A stretch of 64,000 nucleotides of DNA from Chytridium lagenaria (taxonomy: Eukaryota; Chytridiomycota; Chytridiomycetes; Chytridiales; Chytridiaceae). The first letter of the stretch is position 1, and every line of letters begins with the position of its first letter. Made by a program: the position numbers and the translations under genes. Under the pieces are notes generated by a model, which made no database searches, had not been told where the DNA came from, and saw nothing but the letters and a program-made list of their open reading frames with translations. This document shows, piece by piece, positions 55,970 to 64,000 of this stretch. The stretch is from positions 1 to 64,000 of the forward strand of contig JAHLKC010000069.1 in the NCBI GenBank assembly GCA_025449115.1, given 5' to 3'.

Positions 55970-57129
55970 GATTTTTATAGAGGTTGGAAAGAGGGTTTGA
56001 AAAGAGTATACAGTTTACAGGAAAGAGATGGCCCGATGCAGCGAAAAAGTGCTGAACGATTCAAAGTGAAAAGGTGGAGAGTTTTTTGGGACAAAGGGGA
56101 ATCGGGAAGATATAAAAAGTCCTGTAGTAAACACACAAGTTTCCAAAGAGACAAAACACAAAAAGACGAGAATAAACAAGTTTGCAGATGAATGAAGTCG
56201 TTCAATAAGTTAACAAAGGTATGAGACTAACGAGTCAGTAAGAGTTGGGGAGGCCACAAAAGAGCTTGTTTTTTTTTTTGCAATGGAGGTAGGGTTATAA
56301 GAATACAAAGGTATTAAAAGGCTATGAACAAGGAAGTAGAGAAGAACGGATGCAGCGGTTCGGCAGTGTTGGAGGTCAAACAGACTTGCAGAGTTTGTCC
56401 GAGTAAGTGGGAGATGCTTGGACAAGGGGTATCGGAGCTGTGGAAGATGATGGGAGAGTGCTGCAAAGATGAGCAAGAAGGAGGTGAGAAAGGCGTTTCA
56501 AAGGGAAAAAGGTATTCTGATGGATTGCTGTTGGAATGCGATGCAAAGGGGGACGGGGGAGGGAGAGGAAGGGATGAATGGGGCGTGGTAGGTGAGAAGA
56601 CCTCAAAGTTCTGGCTGGCCCAGAAATTTTGTGAGGCAATGATTTGGGCCACCACATTAACCTCCACCCTTATAAATAATCTCTGGCTGTATTATATAGC
56701 TTGGCGGCAAGCTATGAAGGAGGAAAGCTGATAAAAAGATTTTAACTGCAATACAATCTATCCATCACCGTAATGTATTAAATGTATGTTTTGTGAAAAC
56801 CCTTCATAATAATTCCTTGCGGTAACAGAAACTCCGTGAATCTGCATAAGCTTTTTAAAAAATATGTCTCCTTAGTCATGTCTTTGCTACACCCTCTAAT
56901 TTATGCTGAAGCATCGTATTTGTACTTTTTCATTTGATCTTCCATGGTGGCGTATGTATTATATCCACTGTTGCTTCGCTTTGCGTTTAATGAAAAACCA
57001 ACAAAAAAAAACATCCAAACAAAGCTTGACATTCAGTGACGCTGCATCCAAATAAAAGGGGAACAATTAAAGCAGGTGGCTTTAACCAAAATGTCGTCAA
57101 TACTTTTCACCAAAAGCCATCTACGATAA
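55970..57129. other. Upstream region of STRAP; no secure gene
   Basis: Open frames of about 118-136 codons exist on both strands at 56314-56731, but neither has a recognisable domain. See the rejected list. Confidence 0.35.
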
Positions 57130-58517
57130 AATCATTTCTTTTCATTATTGACGAAAATCGTGAAAAGGTTAGCAAACAAGCGCCCACACGATACTTACTT
57201 CCGCAGAAAAACGCCGCAAATGGCGCCGCACTTGCTAAATCGTTCTACAGCCAATGTTTTCGGTTGACGGCCGGTGAACCGCAAACATGGACATCAACTT
57301 GTTGGCGCGTGCAAGTAATGAGATGTAAGAGGAACGTCTATTTTTTATCATTGTTAATTCAAATCTTTTCATTATTGACGAAAATCGTGAAAAGGCTAGC
57401 AAACAAGCGCCCACATGATACTTACTTCCGCGGAAAACGCCTCAAATGGCGCCCTCACTTGCTAAATCCTTCTACAGCCAATGTTTTCGGTTGACGGCCG
57501 GTGAACCGCAAACATGGACATCAACTTGTTGGCGCGTGCAAGTAATGAGATGTAAGAGGAACGTCTATTTTTTATCATTGTTAATTCAAATCTTTTCATT
57601 ATTGACGAAAATCGTGAAAAGGCTAGCAAACAAGCGCCCACATGATACTTACTTCCGCGGAAAACGCCGCAATTGGCGCCGCACTTGCTAAATCCTTCTA
57701 CAGCCAATGTTTTCGGTTGACGGCCGGTGAACCGCAAACATGGACATCAACTTGTTGGCGCGTGCAAGTAATGAGATGTAAGAGGAACGTCTATTTTTTA
57801 TCACTTGTTTGTTAATTCAAATCTTTTCATTATTGACGAAAATCGTGAAAAGGCTAGCAAAAAAGCGCCCACACGATACTTACTTCCGCGGAAAACGCCT
57901 CAAATGGCGCCTCACTTGCTAAATCCTTCTACAGGCAAGTCAATGTTTTCGGTTGACGGCCGGTGAACCGCAAACATGGACATCAACTTGTTGGCGCGTG
58001 CAAGTAATGAGATGTAAGAGGAACGTCTATTTTTTATCATTGTTAATTCAAATCTTTTCATTATTGACGAAAATCGTGAAAAGGCTAGCAAACAAGCGCC
58101 CACGCCATACTTACTTCCGCGGAAAACGCCGCAATTGGCGCCTCACTTGCTAAATCGTTCTACAGGCAATGTTTTCGGTTGACGGCCGGTGAACCGCAAA
58201 CATGGACATCAACTTGTTGGCGCGTGCAAGTAATGAGATGTAAGAGGAACGTCTATTTTTTATCATTTGTTTGTTAATTCAAATCTTTTCATTATTGACG
58301 AAAATCGTAAAAAGGCTAGCAAACAAGCGCCCACACGATACTTTACTTCCGCGGAAAACGCCGCAATTGGCGCCTCACTTGCTAAATCCTTCTACAGCCA
58401 ATGTTTTCGGTTGACGGCCGGTGAACCGCAAACATGGACATCAACTTGTTGGCGCGTGCAAGTAATGAGATGTAAGAGGAACGTCTATTTTTATCATTTG
58501 TTTGTTACTTCAAATTG
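57130..58517. repeat. Six-copy tandem satellite, ~230-bp unit
   Basis: The block CGGTTGACGGCCGGTGAACC starts at 57261, 57488, 57714, 57950, 58176 and 58408, giving periods of 227, 226, 236, 226 and 232. Each unit contains a GCTAGCAAACAAGCGCCCAC block, TTCCGCGGAAAACGCC, a short CGCC...GGCG inverted repeat, and CTTTTCA...TGAAAAG flanking 16 bases. Units differ by point changes and small indels (for example TTTGTTTG and GGCAAGT inserts). Parts read as open frames, but period lengths not divisible by three argue against a repeat protein. No transposon protein is present. Confidence 0.92.
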
Positions 58518-59913
58518 CTCTATTTTATTCACTTCATCGCCCTATAGTGAAAGTCGTTTAAACACGGTAATCTAACAAGATACATATTGTTCATATATAA
58601 CATTCCACATAATACAAATGGGCAGTGACTCACAACTTGAAAGTTCTACTTGCCCAAGTTAAGCATCACAGCCGGCTACGCGACATGCTGAGCGAGGCAT
58701 CTGGAAAGCTAGCACCTTCCGTCAAAACGTCTTGCAATGCGTGTCACCACGAGTCTAATTCCGCGATAGGGTTTGCCTTCCTCCTCCCGGCAACCGTATC
58801 CTTGTCAAGGTAACCGGTAGTCTTTCCATCCCGCCAAGGACGGGGTCTGCCCAGCTCACAAAGCAGTCAATATGAACGAGCAGTCGGGTGAGCATATAGT
58901 CCTGGAGGGTCGAGGTAGAGGGTTGCAGCTGTCGTGGTGTGCGACGGCAAAGACGGACCGAGACTTTAGACACCCCGTTCCCGTCCTCAAGGGTCAAAGA
59001 CGTTTCAAAAACGACTGGCGGGCGAGAAGGGATGGTGCTGAAAGCGCAACGTGGGAGAGACTTTAGACACCCCCGTTCCCGTCCTCAAGGGTCAAAGACG
59101 TTTCAAAAACGACTGGCGGGCGAGAAGGAAAGTAGATGCTGAAAGCGCAACATGAAAGAAGGAAAAGTCATCATGACGCGTTGATCGCTTCAATACCAAA
59201 GTAAGCTCATCGTCTTCAATAAAAAGAGTCATCATGTCGCGTTGCTTCCATGTCCAAGCATACTGGTCTTCCCGTTCGCAGATTTTCGCAGTTACCAAGC
59301 CAACTGACGTACACAAAAACCACACCAACACTTCACCTTCAAAAAAAACCCTTCCTCGCACTTTTCCACAAACCAATTTCAAAAAAACGTTTCATATTCA
59401 ACAAACCCAAAAACAAAAAAACTTTTACAAAAAAACAACCCCCCCGCAAAACCAAAATACGGGGCGAGATAGGCACAAACAAGATGTTGCTTAACAAAAG
59501 AAAAAAAGGGGGGAGCCGGAGAAAAAAGGTCAAGAAAATAGGGGGGGGATATGATGCGAGTTTTGACATACGAGGTTGGAATGGATGCAGAATATAACGA
59601 GGAACAAAGAAAGCCCTGAAAACAATGACAAAGGCATAAAAAAAACACAAGCAAAACAGATTTAGAGACAAAAGAAAAAAAAAGGGAGTCAAGAATTTAA
59701 AAAAGGAGAGTAAAGAGTTCACAGACAAGACATCATACAAGAAAAACGTAACAAACACGGGCAATAACAGCAAACAAAAAACAAAGAAAAAGTGAACAGA
59801 CACGGGCAAATCAACAAAACGAAAAAAGGGGAAAAGTGGCGACGAACACTGTGCAAAACAACAACCAAAAAAAAAAAGGGGGGGATGTTGGGAGGGGTGG
59901 GGAGGGGTGTTAA
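58518..59913. other. Region with a 97-bp duplication; no secure gene
   Basis: It holds the duplication at 58961-59157 and two copies of GTCATCATGNCGCGTTG at 59167 and 59228. An A-rich stretch (59330-59900) probably includes the 3' untranslated region of the F-box gene. A short coding-like frame (VHIDCFVSWADPVLGGMERL) lies near 58800-58880 on the minus strand. Confidence 0.4.
58961..59157. repeat. 97-bp tandem duplication
   Basis: A block beginning AGACTTTAGACACCCC and running through GACGTTTCAAAAACGACTGG to GCTGAAAGCGCAAC occurs at 58961 and again at 59058, with only a few differences. Confidence 0.85.
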
Positions 59914-62090
59914 TCACAACAAACTCTGTCCAAACGCCATCCTCCTCACCTCCTCCACAGCCTCAACCCCAACAACCACACTCCCAGCCCGATCTCCAAA
60001 CACCACATTCCCCAAAACCCTCTCCCCCCTCCTCTTCCTCCTCGCCCGTTCCATCTCCACCCGTCCCAAAACCCCGGCATCAAAGTTCCCCGCCACATAC
60101 CTCAACCGTCGACACGCCAACACCACACTCCCCACCCCCTCCCAAGTGGTCAACGTGCGCGCCACATCCACTTCCCACGGCCTGCGCCAACTGCGCGAGA
60201 TACAAGAGGTCGCTGTTGTTTGAGCTTGGAGGATGGGAGACGGATGATTTCAAGGTGCGGCGCGGCGTCGAGGAGGGCTTTAAAGGTGTGTGGGGTGGTG
60301 ATGGAATTGGAGGCGTTGGCGATGACGATGAGGGAACGGAGGGGGAGGGGTGTTGGGGTGTTTGTGAAGAAGGAGGGGGGAGGAGGTGGAGAAGGTCGTC
60401 GTCGAGGTAACGACATTCGATGGAGAGGAGGTGAGGGAGGGTGGAGAGGGCGTTGAGGATGCCAGAGTTGTTTGGGATTTCTGGGATTTTGATGCGACGG
60501 AGGTTTTTGGAGGTGGGAGAGGGAGTGGGAGGTGAGGGTGAGGTCTGTGGAGGATGTTGGGGGGATGATGGCTGACCAGGAGAGACGTTCGATGGAGGAG
60601 GTGGGAGGGAGGGGGTGGTGGGAGGTTGGGGTTTGAGGACGGAGGGCGTGTGGGGAGGTGAGGAAGATGGAGGGGGAGAGGCAGGAGAGGAAGGAGGATG
60701 CGGATGCGGATGCGGGGGCTGAGGATGTGGGGGCGATAGGAAGGAGGAGGGAGAGGGGAGGTTGGGCGACGGGTGTGAGGATAAAGTTCTTGATGGAGGT
60801 TGGCATCTGGGGTGACACAGACGCGAAGCTCGGGTGTTGGTGGCGGGGATGGAGGCAGGGACATGCGGCACGAGTCTTCTTTTTGGTTTTCGTTTTCACA
60901 AAGGCAGCAGCCTTGTCGCCTTTAGAAACGATGTCGGTCATCATCATCTCGACGGGAGATTGCTGGTCATTGTTTAAAGGTTCCTGCTGCTGGTGATGCT
61001 CCATGACCATGTCTTCAGTCGGGCGTGCTGCTCAAAGTAGCCTCCACCATCATGTCATTGACTTGCTGCTGCTCCCCGCACCACCCCTGCCATCCCCACC
61101 GCCTGCAAAGCCACAACCATCTGCGTAGAAGTAGCGGAAGCCGGAACAAGGGTAAAGGCCATGCGTTGATGTTGTTGGGTCTCCCATTCCAAGAGTTCCT
61201 GAGGAGACGGCGGTGGTGGGATGACGGCCATGGAGACCACTTGTAAGAGATGGAGGGCTCGTTTTGAAAAGAGGATGGACCCTTCACCGTCAATGCGGAG
61301 TTCAACGAGATGGAGACGTTGAGCGAGGAGAAGGGAGGCTTCGAGGACAAGGTGTTGGGCAAGGCCGGGAAGGCGAAGTGCTTTGAGTTGAAGGGTGTTT
61401 GAGGAATTTGAGGAGGAGGAGGCGTCGATGAGTGTAGAGAGGATGTGAGTGTAGAGACAATTGTGGGAATGTGAATTCAAGTCTCCTGTTGGGCAGTGGC
61501 AAAAGGATAGAGCATTGTTATTGTTGTTGTAGTTGTTGAGGTTGTTTGAGTTGCCTGATGGTGGTGCAGAGGTGATGGGAGAGAGAAAGGAGAGGTCGAG
61601 AAACTTGAGCATGAGCCTGTATGGGGCAAAGGTGGAAGACTCTGGCAGAGCCAGAGTCCTGACGAAACGTTCTGTTCGCCTGATGGTCAAGAGATGAGCC
61701 AGCTCTTCCTCCTCGCTGACATTAAACTGATTCAAGTGATGGTCCAGATCCAACTCCATATTGTCCTCATTGTCATCCTCATTGCTGTGAAGGTATTGGT
61801 TTTTTAGAAACGTTAAAGTGGTAAGGGTTTGGAGGGAGAGTTGCTGCTGATGATGATGATGATGATGATGAAGATGATGAAGATGATGAAGATGATGGAG
61901 GGTTGACGACAAGAGTAGGTGTCCTGTAGAGTAAAGGCAGAGCACTTGATGCCCATGTCTTGCACACTAGCGCAGCCTCTAGGATATCTTGACCAGTGAA
62001 TGAAGCATATGATGATGATGCAGATGCAGATGATGATGCTAGATGCAGCAACACGGTGTCTAGCACTTCCACAGACATTCGCTGAGGCAT
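59914..62090 (-). CDS. F-box / leucine-rich-repeat-like protein with homopolymeric Ser and His/Gln tracts
   Basis: A likely substrate adaptor of an SCF ubiquitin ligase. The start at 62090 gives MPQRMSVEVLDTVLLHLASS. The F-box continues with DILEAALVCKTWASSALPLL and YRTPTLVV, a typical fungal form. A run of 17 Ser and, in the adjoining frame, a His/Leu/Gln run follow, both encoded by trinucleotide repeats near 61845-61900. Then come VSEEEELAHLLTIRRTERFV and Leu-rich strands (LVLEASLLLAQRLHLVELRI; ALSTLPHLLSIECRYLDDDL; FKALLDAAPHLEIIRLPSSK). The last segment, TTWEGVGSVVLACRRLRYVA, ends at 59914. Three or more introns or shifts (near 61840, 61050, 60250, 60170) join the parts. About 700 residues. 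Confidence 0.7.
61845..61900. repeat. GAT/GAA trinucleotide tract in the F-box gene
   Basis: GATGATGATGATGATGAAGATGATGAAG-type sequence on the plus strand, which reads Ser or His/Leu on the minus strand depending on frame. Prone to length change. Confidence 0.85.
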
Positions 62091-62960
62091 GATGATGACT
62101 CGATACACTTTGTAGTAAGTATTCAATGACTAGTTAAATACTACTACTATCAGTGTAGTGTAGTGTAGTATAAAAGGTCAAAACAAGGGAGTAATGAATG
62201 AGAGTATATAATATATGTATATTATAGTAATAAGGAGTAATATTTAAATATTAAAAGGAGTATTGAAACTGTATTAGTTATGTATATAGTTAAAGAGAGT
62301 AATAATGGATGGATGATGGATGTGGGATATGGATAATAATAATAATAAAATAAATAAAATAAATAATAAATAAATAAATAATTATTGCACACACATGTAG
62401 ATGTAGATAATAAATATTAATAAGTAGGAATGATGGTGTAGATGTTACACAAAGGCGTCAAGTACTTCATTAATAAAAAACAAATAAATAAATAAGGTTA
62501 TTATTTATAATTGTTATCCCATGTATTTACATATCCTAGGGGGTTAAAGAAATTTAAAAAAAATATTAGTTAGCGTAGGGTAGTACACTGCCAAAAAACA
62601 AGTTAAATCGAATTAACTTCAGACCGCGTATGAACATATCTGTATTTGGGGGGCGCATATTCGCCTCAAAAAATTTTTCAAATATGTAGTGTAGTTAATT
62701 TTTACGTTAATTTTTAATATATTTGTGTAGCACGATCGGCTAAACCAAAAATCCTGGCATTTTGTGCAGCTCCGACAATTTAGTTTTCCAGAAAGAAAAA
62801 ATTGCCAGGAATTTTCAACTCCATCATGTGACTATATCCAATCATTTTTTTTCCGATGATTCTTTTATTGAGTATACATTACCAAACGGGTGTAACAATA
62901 CTTTTATTAAAACTAAACTTTTTTATTTTATTTATCATTGACACCTAATATGTAGGGGCG
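62091..62960. other. AT-rich intergenic region
   Basis: Very AT-rich (TAATAATAAATAAATAAAT-type runs near 62335-62385). It contains the F-box promoter; no gene seen. Confidence 0.5.
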
Positions 62961-63139
62961 CCGTATTCGTTCCGTCGTTTGCCTTCCGCTCCGCCGTCGT
63001 CGTCCTCGGTCATCCTATCGCTGGAACCCCAATCCCCCCTCCACATCAACTCTTCTACTCCACCGCCTTGGCCCTACTCGTTCTCCTGCCTCGCTGTCGT
63101 CCTCACCTGCTACCGAATCGCCGGACGCCATATCCTCAG

Positions 63140-63353
63140 CTCGATCCTCCCACCGTCGCCTCCTGCGCACCTCGATCCTCCCACCGTCGCCTCCTGCGCA
63201 CCTCGATCCTCCCACCGTCGCCTCCTGCGCTCCTCGATCCTCCCACCGTCGCCTCCTGCGCACCTCGATCCTCCCACCGTCGCCTCCTGCGCTCCTCGAT
63301 CCTCCCACCGTCGCCTCCTGCGCACCTCGATCCTCCCCACTGTCGCCTCCTCA
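63140..63353. repeat. 31-bp minisatellite, nearly seven copies
   Basis: The unit CTCGATCCTCCCACCGTCGC plus CTCCTGCGCAC starts at 63140, 63171, 63202, 63233, 63264, 63295 and 63326 (last partial). It alternates GCGCAC and GCGCTC variants. The unit contains no stop in any of several frames, so overlapping open frames run through it on both strands. Confidence 0.93.
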
Positions 63354-64000
63354 CGCTCCCATCTGCCTGACGTCGTATCCTAACACCGCCCTCCTGTTTC
63401 CACCACCCATCTTCAGACCGCCGTCGTGACCGTCGTCGCTCTTAATTCAGCACCTTGAAATGGTTCAATTCCGTTTCAGTGCATTTAATGCTTGACTAAA
63501 AAAGATGCGATAGATACCTGGCTGAACGGAATTACTTCAATTACAAGAGTTCGTCGAATGTAAAAAAGGTGATTACATTTCAATTTATGTAATAAAGCTA
63601 TTCAACTGATATACTGTTTAATATAGGATTCGAACCGATGACTTGACGATGGGTTTTCTACGGAGGACAACTTCAATATTTCCCATTTTATAATTGTCCG
63701 ATATTTTCCACGATGAGATTTCTTTCCATAAGTGATAATTCTTTCATGTTTGTTTTTCCCTTCTGTTTTCCACCTTTCTAAAAAAGGCTAACTCTCTTTT
63801 TCCATCCTTACTTTCCTTCCTTTTTCTTTTTCCATCGTCGACCCCTGTTTAGCACCGGTCGACCCCTTTCCTTCTCGTGATGAGGACCCCGACGACGTCG
63901 TTTAACGACGAGACGTCGCTACAGTCTTCTGAAGAAGGACCCCCTCCTTTTTTCCATGAACACTCACCTTTTCGCGTCCCTTTTTTCTATTCTTTTACGC
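63354..64000. other. No gene seen to window end
   Basis: Includes a tRNA B-box-like GGTTCGAATCC on the minus strand near 63626 (rejected as a tRNA), a pyrimidine-rich tract (63770-63830) and short GACGTCGT-type palindromes (63885-63920). Confidence 0.4.

Noticed and set aside
56314..56731. Open frames of about 118 codons (minus) and 136 codons (plus) upstream of STRAP
   Set aside because: They overlap each other on opposite strands, show no domain or signal, and no conserved protein text stands out; one may be real but the sequence does not say which.
57036..58575. Open frames through the ~230-bp satellite that look like a repeat protein
   Set aside because: Periods of 226, 227, 232 and 236 are not multiples of three, so the frame is not maintained between units; the peptide similarity only mirrors DNA repetition.
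62979..63383. Pro/Ser/Arg-rich open frames across the 31-bp minisatellite
   Set aside because: Open in several frames on both strands because the unit lacks stops; no sign of a specific gene.
63600..63700. tRNA-like B box (GGTTCGAATCC) on the minus strand near 63626
   Set aside because: No acceptor stem pairs across a 70-90 base span, and the T-stem has a mismatch; no D-arm or clear anticodon arm could be folded.
1..64000. CRISPR arrays, riboswitches or bacterial operon signals
   Set aside because: The DNA is eukaryotic with spliced genes; the regular repeats seen are a satellite, a minisatellite and microsatellites without spacer structure.

Overview
The window is nuclear DNA of a fungus. 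The genes are split by short GT-AG introns. The recognisable proteins have fungal architectures: cytochrome b5 plus FMN-dehydrogenase (flavocytochrome b2 type), alpha-arrestin, an F-box protein of the fungal 'ALPLLY' type, STRAP and IMPDH. A ketohexokinase-like PfkB kinase, mixed base composition and TTAGGG-type telomere motifs fit an early-diverging (chytrid-like) fungus. That placement is inference and was not checked by any search.

Layout. Bases 1-18000 are accessory and transposon-rich. A head-to-tail array of one LINE family lies on the minus strand at 1-8703. It holds copy A (cut by the window edge), copy B (about 6.0 kb, all modules) and copy C (about 2.0 kb, no ORF2). Each copy starts exactly at a TTAGGGTTAGGG motif. 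Copy D lies at 9605-10328 and an opposite-strand fragment E at 14115-14690. Among them sit a truncated (9058-9230) and a nearly whole (17369-18002) gene for a small secreted cysteine-rich protein, one more putative secreted protein (15542-16548), and long stretches without recognisable genes.

Bases 18860-56000 are gene-dense. In order: a multi-pass membrane protein; an extended SDR; a secreted or anchored Cys-rich protein; an arrestin-domain protein; a hypothetical protein; IMPDH; a DJ-1/PfpI protein; an orphan retroelement Gag-like ORF; a SAT-type GNAT acetyltransferase; two tandem cytochrome b561-like proteins; a ketohexokinase-like kinase; a coiled-coil protein; flavocytochrome b2; a Ser-rich coiled-coil protein; a small nuclear-type protein; and the WD40 protein STRAP. 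The genes are mostly independent housekeeping functions. Several divergent pairs share short promoters: hypothetical/IMPDH, DJ-1/Gag-like, and SAT/b561.

Bases 57000-64000 hold a six-copy ~230-bp satellite, a 97-bp duplication, an F-box gene and a 31-bp minisatellite in AT-rich DNA.

Many otherwise conserved genes (IMPDH, arrestin, flavocytochrome b2, kinase, LINE ORFs) carry single-base frameshifts, several in homopolymers. Sequencing or assembly indels are therefore a serious alternative to real decay, and exon boundaries given here are approximate unless stated.
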